Assembly: GCA_019637155.1 (NCBI GenBank) | Contig: JAHBWE010000006.1 | Location: forward strand, 1 to 64,000 | DNA length: 64,000 nucleotides | Source of the DNA: Labilithrix sp. | GTDB lineage: Bacteria; Myxococcota_A; Polyangia; Polyangiales; Polyangiaceae | Direction: 5' to 3' | Shown: positions 27,011 to 35,619 of the stretch, piece by piece | Layout of the letters: each line of letters starts with the position of its first letter | How positions within the stretch are numbered: the stretch's first letter is position 1 | Made by a program: the position numbers and the translations under genes | The notes under the pieces: model-generated | What the model saw: the letters and a program-made list of their open reading frames with translations, nothing else | Told to the model about the DNA's origin: nothing | Databases searched by the model: none

Positions 27011-28723
27011 TCACCCCGCATGGTTCGCTCCCGCCGCGGCGAGCCGCTTCTCGATGACGTCCGCGAGGAGCGGGTCCGCCGCGTGCACGCCCTGGAAGCG
27101 CTCGCCGACGATGCGCCCACAGCACACCCACGCGCCGTGCTCGGCCTCGATCACGATCGCCTCGATGTCGGAGCAGCCCGCCTCGGCGCGGACGTCGTGC
27201 ACCTTCGGGATCGTCGCCTGCCGCGCCGCGGCCGCGACGCCGAGGCCCGGCTGCAGCGTCGTCGTGACGTGGAGCTCGCCGCCGCGCTGCGCCTCCTTGC
27301 ACGCGCGCGCCGCGAGCGAGAAGAGCGCGGTGCACGCGACGTTGAGCGGGTACGAGGAGCGCGGGCCGGCGTCGACCATCGGACGCGACAAGAGCGCGTC
27401 GACCACCTCCGCGAGCGGGAGGCCGTCGAGCCCGAGCGCGTGCACGCTCGAGCGCGCGTCGTCGCTCGCGCGCGCGCGCGCCGACTTGATGAGGCGGCGC
27501 AGCGTCGTCCCGTCGTGCGGATACGTCGCGACGCCGATCGCCACGCTCATGCCGCTGCGCGACGAGTCGGTGCGGCTGCTGCTCGGGTTGCCGCGCGGGC
27601 GGGCGCGCCGATCGCCCTGGAGCCGCGCGAGGATGCGGCGGCGGCACGACTGCGCGCCGATGCCGGTGGTCTCGGGGAGGAAGAGGAGGAGGTCGCCGTC
27701 CTCGAGCCCGCACAGCGCGTCGGTCGTGCGGATGATGTCGACGATCTCGCGCGTCGCCTCTTCGCGCCGGCTCGACTTGTCGCCCGGGAGCGCGATCGCG
27801 AGCACGCTGCAGCGGCGATCGTGGCGCGCGGCGAGGGTGAGGAGACGATCGGCGACGCCGCGGAAGTGCTTCGGCGGGAAGACGCGCGTCCCCTCGTCGA
27901 CGGGGCCCTCGGGGCGGTCGACGATCGAGAGCATCGCCGCGGCGAGGTCGGCGAGCTGCGCGATCTCGGGCTCGATCGACGGCGGCGCGCGATCGAGGAC
28001 GAGCATGCCGATCGCCCCTTGCGACGCGATGAGCGGGACGACGCGGGCGGCCCGCGCGCTGACGAGGCGCGAGAGATCGGCCGGCGCGCACGTCGACGGC
28101 AGATCGAGCGCGGTGCCGAGCGCGGCGAGGAGGACGCGCTCGCTGTCGTCGTGGCCGAAGGTCGCGTAGAGCGCGACGCCCTGCGCGGCGGTGAGCTGCG
28201 AGACGCCGTCGACGATCGCGCGGACCGCGTCGGAGGGCGCGGCGCCGCGGGCGAAGCGGACGAGGCGGTCATAGGTCTCGAGGCGCTTCCGCTCGCGCGC
28301 GAGCTTCGCCTCGAGCGAGGTGACCTCCTTCTTGCGCACCGCCTCGAGCTTCACGTCGGAGAGGACGCGCGCGATCGCCTCCCCCGTCGGCGGCGCGACG
28401 ATGACGCCGTTCGCGCCGAGCGAGAGCGCCTCGGTGCCGCGATCGATCTCCGGCGGGTGGACGATCGCGTGGAGCGCCGCGCCGGGGCAAAGGCTCGGGA
28501 TGTGATGGCAGAGCGCGAGCGCGGCGCCGCCGAGGGCGCGCAGCTCGACGAACGCGACGTCGACGCGGTCGATCGACGCGGCCTGGACCGCGTCCTCGAT
28601 CGACGACGCCTGGATGAAGAGGTCGCCCTCTTCGCTCACGACGTGCTCGATCGCCCGCTTCACGTCCTCGTCTTCGAGGACGACGAGGACGCGGAGGGGA
28701 CCTGTGCGCGCCGACTGGCTCAC
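27011..28723 (-). CDS. Receiver/GAF-like protein with degenerate GGDEF domain
   Basis: A 570-residue protein. The N-terminal 110 residues resemble a receiver (RVLVVLEDEDVKRAIEHVVSEEGDLF). A coiled-coil (EAVRKKEVTSLEAKLARERKRLETYDRL) follows. A GAF-like region (SQLTAAQGVALYATFGHDD..) leads to a diguanylate-cyclase fold. The usual GGDEF is replaced by LEDGD (CGLEDGDLLLFLPET) and the downstream VSIGVA-type strand is SVAIGVATYPHDG. This suggests a non-catalytic sensor or nucleotide-binding domain. The GTG start at 28723 overlaps the dapF stop (GTGA), and the downstream DUF4388 gene starts two bases after its stop, so all three are coupled. A role in c-di-GMP production is unlikely. Confidence 0.75.
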   Translation of the reverse strand: MSQSARTGPLRVLVVLEDEDVKRAIEHVVSEEGDLFIQASSIEDAVQAASIDRVDVAFVELRALGGAALALCHHIPSLCPGAALHAIVHPPEIDRGTEALSLGANGVIVAPPTGEAIARVLSDVKLEAVRKKEVTSLEAKLARERKRLETYDRLVRFARGAAPSDAVRAIVDGVSQLTAAQGVALYATFGHDDSERVLLAALGTALDLPSTCAPADLSRLVSARAARVVPLIASQGAIGMLVLDRAPPSIEPEIAQLADLAAAMLSIVDRPEGPVDEGTRVFPPKHFRGVADRLLTLAARHDRRCSVLAIALPGDKSSRREEATREIVDIIRTTDALCGLEDGDLLLFLPETTGIGAQSCRRRILARLQGDRRARPRGNPSSSRTDSSRSGMSVAIGVATYPHDGTTLRRLIKSARARASDDARSSVHALGLDGLPLAEVVDALLSRPMVDAGPRSSYPLNVACTALFSLAARACKEAQRGGELHVTTTLQPGLGVAAAARQATIPKVHDVRAEAGCSDIEAIVIEAEHGAWVCCGRIVGERFQGVHAADPLLADVIEKRLAAAGANHAG

Positions 28724-29499
28724 GCCGGCACGCTCCCGCGGAAGACGAAGCTCGCCGGCCCGCGCATGATCGCGTGACCCTCGCTCGTCATGCGGATCGA
28801 GAGCGGCCCGCCGAGGAGGTTCACGCGGACCTCGCCCCCGGCCGGCACCCAGCCCTTCGCGATCGCGACCGCGACGGTGGCGCACGCGCCGGTCCCGCAG
28901 GCCTGGGTGATGCCGACCCCGCGCTCCCACACGACGAGGTCGATCTCGTCCGGCGCCTTCACGACCGCGAACTCGACGTTCGTGCCGTTCGGGAAGTGGG
29001 CGTGCTTCTCGACGCGCGGGCCGACCCGCTCGATCGTGCTTCGGTCCGCGGGCTGGATCGTGATCGCGTGCGGGTTGCCGGCGTCGCCGAGCGACCACGC
29101 GAAGCCTTCGAGCTCGACGTCCCCGACGTGGCGCACCGGACCCATGTCGATCGTGACGACGTTGCCCGCGACGTCGCAGCGCTTCTCGCCCGCGTCGGTG
29201 TCGAAGCGGAGCGCGCCCTCGGCGAGGTTCCGCGTCCGCGCGACGTGGAGCGCGACGCAGCGAAGCCCGTTGCCGCACATCTCCGGGATCGATCCGTCCG
29301 CGTTGATGACGCGCATGCGGCCGTCGGTCCCCGCGGCGCCGGGGAGCACGAGCAGGACGCCGTCCGCGCCGACGCCGAGACGGCGGTCGCAGAGGCGCCG
29401 CGCGAGGTCGACCGTGACGGCGTCGTCGCGCGCGGCCTCGATCACGACGAAGTCGTTGCCGAGCCCTTCGTACTTGTAAAAGTCGAGGGCGCCGCTCAT
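28720..29499 (-). CDS. dapF: Diaminopimelate epimerase
   Basis: A 259-residue cytosolic PLP-independent racemase converting LL-DAP to meso-DAP for lysine and peptidoglycan. N-terminal FYKYEGLGNDFVVIEA and RLGVGADGVLLV. The two catalytic cysteines are in PEMCGNGLRCVALH and TQACGTGACATVAVA. GNPHAIT and NGTNVEFA are also conserved. The start ATG overlaps the stop of the DUF167 gene (ATGA) and its stop overlaps the next start (GTGA). Length is slightly below the usual 275. dapA and dapB lie separately at 39.5-41.2 kb. Confidence 0.94.
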   Translation of the reverse strand: MSGALDFYKYEGLGNDFVVIEAARDDAVTVDLARRLCDRRLGVGADGVLLVLPGAAGTDGRMRVINADGSIPEMCGNGLRCVALHVARTRNLAEGALRFDTDAGEKRCDVAGNVVTIDMGPVRHVGDVELEGFAWSLGDAGNPHAITIQPADRSTIERVGPRVEKHAHFPNGTNVEFAVVKAPDEIDLVVWERGVGITQACGTGACATVAVAIAKGWVPAGGEVRVNLLGGPLSIRMTSEGHAIMRGPASFVFRGSVPA

Positions 29500-29822
29500 T
29501 TGCCGGAGGAAGATACCACCGTTAGCCGAGCGTGGAGGGTCTCACGATCGAGCCCGGTCACGCTCACGAGCTTGGTCTTCGACGTCTGGCCACGGACGAT
29601 TTCCACGTTCTTCCTGGGCACCCCGAGCTCCCGCGCGAGGAAGCGGACGAGCTCCTCGTTCGCCGCGCCGTCCACCGGCGGCGCGCCGATGGCGACCTCG
29701 ACCGCATCGCCGCGGATCCCCTTGAACGCGCTCCGCTTCGCCCCCGGCCGCGCGTGGACTTCGAACCGCAGGGCGAAGTCCTTCTCGCTGACCGGGATCG
29801 GGGGCACAGTACGAAAGAGCAT
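29496..29822 (-). CDS. DUF167 (YggU-like) small protein
   Basis: A 108-residue protein of the DUF167/YggU family: LRFEVHARPGAKRSAFKGI, then VEVAIGAPPVDGAANEELVRFLA and VPRKNVEIVRGQTSKTKLVSVTG. Function of the family is unknown; it is often next to proC, ylmG or DNA-repair genes. The ATG at 29822 overlaps the divergent aroC ATG by two bases, so the two promoters must lie inside each other's coding sequence. A much longer frame opening at 30065 has unlikely composition. Confidence 0.82.
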   Translation of the reverse strand: MLFRTVPPIPVSEKDFALRFEVHARPGAKRSAFKGIRGDAVEVAIGAPPVDGAANEELVRFLARELGVPRKNVEIVRGQTSKTKLVSVTGLDRETLHARLTVVSSSGK

Positions 29823-30990
29823 GTCACGATTGCGGTGGATCACCACGGGCGAGTCGCACGGGCCGAAGCTCGTGTCGGTCGTCGAAGGCATTCCGGCGGG
29901 CCTCTCCCTCCTCGCCGAGCACGTCGACGTGCACCTCGCGCGCCGCCAGCGCGGGTACGGGCGCGGCGGGCGGATGAAGATCGAGACCGACCGCGTCGAG
30001 TTCACCGGCGGCGTCCGCGGGGGCGAGACGCTCGGCTCGCCGATCGCGATGACGGTCGTGAACAAGGACCATCAGAGCTGGCTCGATCGCATGGCGCCGG
30101 CGCCGATGGCGGAGACGCCGGAGCCGCTCACGCGCCCGCGCCCCGGTCACGCCGACCTCTCCGGCGGCCTCAAATACGATCGCCACGACCTCCGCGACAT
30201 CCTCGAGCGCGCGAGCGCGCGCGAGACGGCGTCCCGCACCGCGGTCGGCGCGGTCTGCCGGCGCGTCCTCGAGGAGGTGGGGATCGAGGTCCTCGCCCAC
30301 GTCGTCTCGATCGGCGACGTGGAGGCGCAGCGCTTCGCGCACGACTTCGAGGAGATGAAGACGATCGCGCGGAAGAGCGACCTCGCCTGCCTCGATCCCG
30401 ACGCCGAGCAGCGGATGAAGGAGGCGATCCACGCCGCCGCGCACGCGGGCGACACGCTCGGCGGCGTCTTCGAGGTCGTCGCGGTGGGCGTGATGCCGGG
30501 CCTCGGCTCGCACACGCAGTGGGACCGGAAGCTCGACGGCCGTCTCGCGCAGGCGCTCTGCTCGATCCAGGCGATCAAGGCGGTCGAGATCGGCGACGGC
30601 TGGCAGGCGGCGAAGACGCGCGGCTCGCAGGTGCACGACGCGATCGAGTACGACGCGGACGCGAAGAAGAAGTGGCGGCGCCCCACGAACCGCGCCGGCG
30701 GCCTCGAAGGTGGGATCACGAACGGCGAGCCGGTCGTCGTGCGCGCGGCGATGAAGCCGATCGCGACGCTCAAGAAGGCGCTCCCGAGCGTCGACGTCGT
30801 TTCGAAGGAGGCCTTCGACGCCGCGCACGAGCGGAGCGACATCTGCGCCGTCGCCGCCGCGTCGATCGTCGGCGAGGCGATGGTCGCGATCACGCTCTGC
30901 GACGCGCTCCTCGAGAAGTTCGGCGCCGACTCGATGCGCGAGCTGAAGCGCAACGTCGACGGCTACCGCGCGCAGCTGGCGGAGTATTGA
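29821..30990 (+). CDS. aroC: Chorismate synthase
   Basis: A 389-residue FMN-dependent enzyme forming chorismate from EPSP, the last step of the shikimate route. MSRLRWITTGESHGPKLVSVVEGIPAG is the classic N-terminus. RRQRGYGRGGRMKIE, GGVRGGETLGSPIAM, RPGHADLSGGLKYD, the basic block RASARETASRT and GGLEGGITNGEPVVVRAAMKPI are all conserved. Length is typical. It overlaps the divergent DUF167 start and is followed after two bases by the aroK-aroB fusion, giving a compact two-gene operon for aromatic amino acids. Confidence 0.97.
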   Translation: MSRLRWITTGESHGPKLVSVVEGIPAGLSLLAEHVDVHLARRQRGYGRGGRMKIETDRVEFTGGVRGGETLGSPIAMTVVNKDHQSWLDRMAPAPMAETPEPLTRPRPGHADLSGGLKYDRHDLRDILERASARETASRTAVGAVCRRVLEEVGIEVLAHVVSIGDVEAQRFAHDFEEMKTIARKSDLACLDPDAEQRMKEAIHAAAHAGDTLGGVFEVVAVGVMPGLGSHTQWDRKLDGRLAQALCSIQAIKAVEIGDGWQAAKTRGSQVHDAIEYDADAKKKWRRPTNRAGGLEGGITNGEPVVVRAAMKPIATLKKALPSVDVVSKEAFDAAHERSDICAVAAASIVGEAMVAITLCDALLEKFGADSMRELKRNVDGYRAQLAEY

Positions 30991-30992
30991 GG

Positions 30993-32570
30993 ATGCGCTC
31001 CGTCGTCTTGAGCGGGTTCATGGCGACGGGCAAGAGCACCGTCGGCCAGCTCGTCGCGCAGGACCTCGGGCTGCCGTTCATCGACACCGACGACCTGATC
31101 GCGAAGGCGGCGGGCAAGCCCGTCGGCGAGGTCTTCGCGGAGGAGGGGGAGGCGAAGTTCCGCGACCGCGAGGTCGACTTCATCCTCCCGCTCCTCGACG
31201 ACGGGATCCCGCGCGTGCTCTCCTTCGGCGGCGGCGCGGTGACCGTGCCGCGGATCCGCCACGCCGCGCTCGAGGCCGCCACCGTCGTCACGCTCACCGC
31301 GAGCGCGGAGACGATCGCGGAGCGCGTCACGTCGGTGTCGGAGCGCCCCGCCCTCGGCGCGCGTTCGAAGATCGATCGCGTGCGCGACATGCTCGCGCTC
31401 CGCGCCGAGGTCTACGGCGAGTGCCACGGCACGATCGCGACCGACGGGCGGACGCCGACCGACATCGCGGCGGAGGTCGTCCGCATCGCGACGCACGACG
31501 CGATCGCGGTGCCGCTCGGCGCGCGCTCCTACGCGGTGGAGCTCGGCAACAGCGCGCCGGCGATGTTGACCGAGACGCTGCGCGCGCTCGCGCCGTCGAG
31601 CGTCGTCGTCGTCACGGACGAGAACGTCATCGCCGCGCGCGGCCCCTGGCTCGACTCCGCGCTCGCCACCCTCGACGTGCCCTGCACGAAGGTCGTCCTC
31701 ACCCCGGGCGAGGAGCACAAGACGCTCGCGGCGGTCTCGAAGATCTGGGACGCGGCGCTCGGGGCGGGGGTCGATCGACGCGCGGTCGTCCTCGCGTTCG
31801 GCGGCGGCGTCGTCGGCGACCTCGCCGGCTTCGCCGCCTCCACGCTCCTGCGGGGCGTGCGATGTGTGCAGATTGCAACCAGCCTGCTGGCGATGGTCGA
31901 CTCCTCGGTCGGCGGCAAGACCGGCTTCGATCACGCGGCGGGCAAGAACCTCCTCGGCGCGTTCTTCCAGCCGACGCGCGTGCTCCTCGATCTCGAGCAC
32001 CTCGTCACGCTGTCGGATCGCCATCGCTCGGCCGGGCTCGCGGAGGTAGTGAAGATCGCGCTCGTCCGCGATCCGCCGCTCCTCGATCTGCTCGAGACGA
32101 AGGGCCACGCGATCGCGCTCGGCGACAGCACGGTGCTGCGCGACGTCGTGCGCGCCGCGGTCTGCGCAAAGATGCGCGTCGTCCGCGAGGACGAGCACGA
32201 GACGGGCGTGCGCGCGCTCCTGAACCTCGGCCACACGGTGGGCCACGCGCTCGAGTCGCACGGCGCGTACAAGCGCTGGATCCACGGGGAGGCGGTCGCG
32301 ATCGGCACCGTCCTCGAGCTCCAGGCGACGGAGCGCCTCGGCCTCACGCCGCCCGGCACGTCGGAGCGCGCCGCGGCCCTCCTGACCCGCTTCGGCCTCC
32401 CGACGACGTGCACGCACGCCGACGTGACGGCGGCGTGGCCCTACGTGCTGAGCGACAAGAAGCGCGCGCGATCGAAGGTGAAGCTCCCGATCGTCACCGG
32501 CTGGGGCGCGGCGCACGTGCAGCCGATCGAGCTCGACACCCTAAAGGACGCGCTCGGCGTCACCACGTGA
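30993..32570 (+). CDS. Shikimate kinase / 3-dehydroquinate synthase fusion
   Basis: A 525-residue bifunctional protein. Residues 1-165 are shikimate kinase (AroK): P-loop GFMATGKSTVG, FIDTDDLIA, LSFGGGAV and SERPALG. Residues about 170-525 are 3-dehydroquinate synthase (AroB): SSVVVVTDENV, TPGEEHKTLAAVSKIWD, FGGGVVGDLAGFAASTLLRG, QIATSLLAMVDSSVGGKTGFD, AGLAEVVKIALV and LLNLGHTVGHALE (metal-ligand histidines). The two enzymes act at separate steps of the shikimate pathway. Bifunctional AroKB proteins are known from several lineages. It begins two bases after aroC. Confidence 0.95.
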   Translation: MRSVVLSGFMATGKSTVGQLVAQDLGLPFIDTDDLIAKAAGKPVGEVFAEEGEAKFRDREVDFILPLLDDGIPRVLSFGGGAVTVPRIRHAALEAATVVTLTASAETIAERVTSVSERPALGARSKIDRVRDMLALRAEVYGECHGTIATDGRTPTDIAAEVVRIATHDAIAVPLGARSYAVELGNSAPAMLTETLRALAPSSVVVVTDENVIAARGPWLDSALATLDVPCTKVVLTPGEEHKTLAAVSKIWDAALGAGVDRRAVVLAFGGGVVGDLAGFAASTLLRGVRCVQIATSLLAMVDSSVGGKTGFDHAAGKNLLGAFFQPTRVLLDLEHLVTLSDRHRSAGLAEVVKIALVRDPPLLDLLETKGHAIALGDSTVLRDVVRAAVCAKMRVVREDEHETGVRALLNLGHTVGHALESHGAYKRWIHGEAVAIGTVLELQATERLGLTPPGTSERAAALLTRFGLPTTCTHADVTAAWPYVLSDKKRARSKVKLPIVTGWGAAHVQPIELDTLKDALGVTT

Positions 32571-32605
32571 AGCCGACCGCGCTCGTGGTCGTCGCAGCCG
32601 CAGTG

Positions 32606-32782
32606 TCACTTCCGCGGCGGCCGTCGCAGCCCCGCTTCGGTGCCCGCGCGCTCCATGAAGCGCGCGAGGTCGTAGAGCGCGCGGAGCTCGCGCAGTCGCC
32701 GTTCGTATCGCTCGAGCTCCGCGAGCTCGCGGAGCGCGTGCACGCGCTGATTCACGACCTCGACGGAGAGATCAGCCTTCAT
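32606..32782 (-). CDS. 58-residue charged helical protein downstream of a nucleotidyltransferase gene
   Basis: A short gene starting at the ATG at 32782, 11 bases inside the end of the upstream nucleotidyltransferase frame. The protein begins MKADLSVEVVNQRVHALREL and is highly charged and helical (LERYERRLRELRALYDLARFME), with a basic Pro/Arg-rich end (LRRPPRK). I infer that it is the partner of the nucleotidyltransferase: small proteins of this length follow such enzymes in Myxococcota. No HEPN motif is visible. It could be an antitoxin or helper, and the role is not known. Confidence 0.6.
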   Translation of the reverse strand: MKADLSVEVVNQRVHALRELAELERYERRLRELRALYDLARFMERAGTEAGLRRPPRK

Positions 32783-33160
32783 TGGCCTCGAGGTTGTCGA
32801 TGTCCGCGACGTCTTGCAGCCGTCCGGCGATTCGCTTCATCCGGAGGAGCGACTCACGGCTCACGACGCGAAGCACGCCGCCGGCGAGAGGTGCTCCGCG
32901 CCGTCGATCTTCGTCACGCGCCGAACGTCGTGCCCTTCGCCGGTGCAGGACGAGCCCGGTTTCGCGACGAAGGTGAAGCCGATGGGCGCCACTGCCGCGA
33001 GCGCGAGCGCGATCGCGTCCGCGCGCACGAGGACGTCGATGTCGACCGTCGCGCGGACCCACCCGTGGAGCGCCACCGCGACACCTCCGCAGACGGCGTA
33101 TTCGACGCCTGCTTCGCGGAGCGCGCGGCAGACAGCGAACAGCTCGTCGACGAGGTTCAT
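32772..33160 (-). pseudogene. Nucleotidyltransferase (AbiEii/MNT-like) with internal frameshift or deletion
   Basis: The ATG at 33160 opens a nucleotidyltransferase fold: MNLVDELFAVCRALREAG, YAVCGGVAVALHGW (GG and surrounding) and TVDIDVLV (the DxD metal site). The frame continues to GAEHLSPAACFAS and then stops at 32861. The expected C-terminus (VVSRESLLRMKRIAGRLQDVADIDNLE) is present in another frame, ending at the TGA at 32772, so the whole span (389 nt) is not a multiple of three. Compared with the family as I know it, about 25-30 residues between the two parts are also missing. It overlaps the htrA stop by four bases (ATGA). It is either a decayed toxin gene or a sequencing error. Confidence 0.7.
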
Positions 33161-34542
33161 TTCTTCATCGCGGCGTAGAAGCTCTGGTCGCGGCGGCGGA
33201 CGCGGAGGAGGAGCTGGCCGTCCTTCGCGGCGGCCGCGAGCTGCGAGGCGTTCGGGTCCGCGGTGCCGTCGGCTTCGATGATCACGTCGCCCGGCTTGAG
33301 GCCCGCGCGATCGGCCGAGGAGCCCGGCGTCACGCTCGTCACCACCGGCACCGGCCGCACGCCGACGCCGAGCTGCTGCGCCTGCGCCGCGGTCAGGTCG
33401 CGGACGCTCAGGCCGAGGCCCGACTGCGGCACGCCCTGCGACTGCACCGGCAGCGGCGGCACGGCCGCCTCCTGGCGCGCCGCGAGCGTCGTGCTCGAGC
33501 CGTAGTGCTTGCCGTCGCGCACGATCTCGAGCGACACCGTCTGGCCGATCTCGTGGTTGATCAGCTCGCGCACGAGCTCGCGCCCGTCCGTCACCTTCTT
33601 GCCCCCCACCGCCGCGATGACGTCGCCCGGCTTGATGTTCGCCTTCGCGGCGGGGCCGCCGTCGTTCACCGAGTTCACGAGCACCCCCGCGCGCGCGTCG
33701 GGGAGCTTCAGCGCCGACGCGAGCTCCGGCGTGAGGTCCTGGATGCCGACCCCGATCCACGCGCGCTCGACCTTGCCCGTCTTCAAGATCTGCTCCGCCA
33801 CCCGCTTCGCGAGGCTGGAGGGGACCGCGAAGCCGATGCCCGCGCCGCGGCCGACGACCATCGTGTTGATGCCGAGGACGTTGCCGTTCAGGTCGCAGAG
33901 CGGACCGCCGGAGTTGCCGGGGTTGATGCTCGCGTCGGTCTGCAGGTAGTCCTCGATCTGGTTCATGCCGAGGCCGCCGCGGCCCTTCGCCGAGAGCACG
34001 CCGGTCGTCACCGTGTAGCCGAGCCCGAACGGCGAGCCGATCGCGACGACCCACTCGCCGACGCGCGCGGCGTCGGAGTCCGCGAACTTCGCGGCGGTGA
34101 GGCCCATCGCGTCGACCTTGACCACCGCGAGATCGGTCGCGGGATCGCGGCCGAGGAGCTTCGCGGAGAGGAGGCGCCCGTCGCGGAGGCGGACATTGAT
34201 CGTCAGGGCGTGATCGATGACGTGGTTGTTCGTGAGGATCGCGCCCTCGGGCGTGAAGACGACGCCCGAGCCCGTGCCGCGCGCGATCGGCGTGTCCTCC
34301 TTGCGCCCGAAGAAGCGGAGCCCCTCGTTCTCCTCGTGGACCGTGACCTCGATCTGCACCACCGCGGGGCTCACCTTCTCGGCGACGGAGACGAACCCGT
34401 CGGAGAGCTTCTGCGCCTCCGCCTTCGCCGCGACCGCGGCCTGCGGTGTGGGCGGTTTGTCCGCCTTCTTCTTCTCCTGCGCGAACGCCGGAGCGGTCAA
34501 GGTGAGCAGCGCGAAGGTCGGAACGAAGAAACGGCGCAACAT
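33157..34542 (-). CDS. htrA: Periplasmic serine protease, DegP/HtrA family
   Basis: A 461-residue S1C protease. Signal peptide MLRRFFVPTFALLTLTAPAFAQ. The trypsin-like domain carries the triad TNNHVIDHA (His), DLAVVKVD (Asp) and GNSGGPLCD (Ser). Two PDZ domains follow: residues about 265-350 (WIGVGIQDLTPELASALKL..GGPAAKANIKPGDVI) and about 375-450 (GVRPVPVVTSVTPGSSADRAGLKPGDVI). It degrades or refolds damaged envelope proteins. The stop overlaps the next gene's ATG (ATGA), so a nucleotidyltransferase remnant and a 58-codon gene are in the same operon. Confidence 0.95.
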   Translation of the reverse strand: MLRRFFVPTFALLTLTAPAFAQEKKKADKPPTPQAAVAAKAEAQKLSDGFVSVAEKVSPAVVQIEVTVHEENEGLRFFGRKEDTPIARGTGSGVVFTPEGAILTNNHVIDHALTINVRLRDGRLLSAKLLGRDPATDLAVVKVDAMGLTAAKFADSDAARVGEWVVAIGSPFGLGYTVTTGVLSAKGRGGLGMNQIEDYLQTDASINPGNSGGPLCDLNGNVLGINTMVVGRGAGIGFAVPSSLAKRVAEQILKTGKVERAWIGVGIQDLTPELASALKLPDARAGVLVNSVNDGGPAAKANIKPGDVIAAVGGKKVTDGRELVRELINHEIGQTVSLEIVRDGKHYGSSTTLAARQEAAVPPLPVQSQGVPQSGLGLSVRDLTAAQAQQLGVGVRPVPVVTSVTPGSSADRAGLKPGDVIIEADGTADPNASQLAAAAKDGQLLLRVRRRDQSFYAAMKK

Positions 34543-34575
34543 GACCGCTAGAACGTATCACGCCGGAATTCGTTC

Positions 34576-35619
34576 TCACGCGAAGCGCTCGACGATGCGG
34601 GACCAGGGCCGCGCGCCGGCGGCGAGGGCGCCGGTGTGGAGGGGGCTCTGGGGAGGATCGAGATCGGTGAGCTCCAGCGTCGCGGCGCCGCGTTCGCGGG
34701 CGAGGCGGCGGCCGAGGCGGACGAGCGGGAGGACGAGCGGGCGCGGGTCGAGCGCGGGGTCGACCGCGAAGCGGCCGAGGAGGCCGCGGCGCGCGGGGAG
34801 GAACGGCGGATCGAGCGACGTCACGGTGAGGCTCGCGCTGCCGCGGACGACGTTGCGCTCGTCCACGACGACGAGCTCGCACTGATCCAAGGTCCCGACC
34901 GGACGCGCGAGGTGCGCGGCGAGCGCGCCGACGAAGGTCGCGTCGACGGCGCGTGGTCGATCGAAGCGCACGTCCCCCTGCTGCCGCCGGCGGCTCGCGA
35001 GCGCGGGATCGAGGAGCGCGATCGGGAGCGCGTCGTCCGCGGTCGCGAGGCGCGCCCAGAAGCCGCCCGCGTGCGTCGCGACGTGATCGTCCGCGCCGTC
35101 CGTCGTCACGCGCGCCGTCCACGCGACCGGCGCGTAGCCGACCTTCGCGTAGAACGAGTGCGCCGGGTTCGGCTCGAGGACCTCCGCCGCCATCACGACC
35201 GGCGTGCCGCGGCTCATGTGACGCGCGATCTGCGCGAGCGCGTCGAGGAGCGCGCGCCCCACGCCGCGCGAGCGCGTCCGCGCCGAGACGATGAGGGAGC
35301 GGACCTCGCACGTGAACGGCGTCGTCTCGTCGATGCCGTGACGCTCGAACCAGCCCTCCACCTGCCCGACGATGCCGAGCTCCGTCTGCGCGACGAGGTG
35401 CACGTGGCGCCCGAGCACCGGCTGCCCGCTGCGCACGCGCGCGTCGTCGGCGAGGCGCACCGCGAGCTGCTCATAGACGCGCGGGTCGCGCGTCCCCGCG
35501 TAGCCGCCCCAGCCCTCGTGCACGTCCCAGAGCTCGCGCCAGAGGCTCGCGACCGCGGGCCCCTCGTCCGCGTTCGCGGCGCGCACCACCGCCGAGCGCG
35601 CGTTGGTCACGGCGGCCAT
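34576..35619 (-). CDS. GNAT-family acetyltransferase, possibly with a second degenerate domain
   Basis: A 347-residue protein. Residues about 12-165 form a GNAT domain: VVRAANADEGPAVASLWREL, then CEVRSLIVSARTRSRGVGRALLDALA (beta4/alpha3 with R-x-x-G-x-G/A) and AHSFYAKVGYAPVA. Residues about 185-340 (ARLATADDALPIALLD.., LVVVDERNVVRGSASLTV..) look like a second, weaker GNAT fold. It would transfer acetyl from acetyl-CoA to an amine; the substrate is unknown. The start ATG overlaps the truA stop by 13 bp, so it is the last gene of the truA operon. Confidence 0.8.
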   Translation of the reverse strand: MAAVTNARSAVVRAANADEGPAVASLWRELWDVHEGWGGYAGTRDPRVYEQLAVRLADDARVRSGQPVLGRHVHLVAQTELGIVGQVEGWFERHGIDETTPFTCEVRSLIVSARTRSRGVGRALLDALAQIARHMSRGTPVVMAAEVLEPNPAHSFYAKVGYAPVAWTARVTTDGADDHVATHAGGFWARLATADDALPIALLDPALASRRRQQGDVRFDRPRAVDATFVGALAAHLARPVGTLDQCELVVVDERNVVRGSASLTVTSLDPPFLPARRGLLGRFAVDPALDPRPLVLPLVRLGRRLARERGAATLELTDLDPPQSPLHTGALAAGARPWSRIVERFA

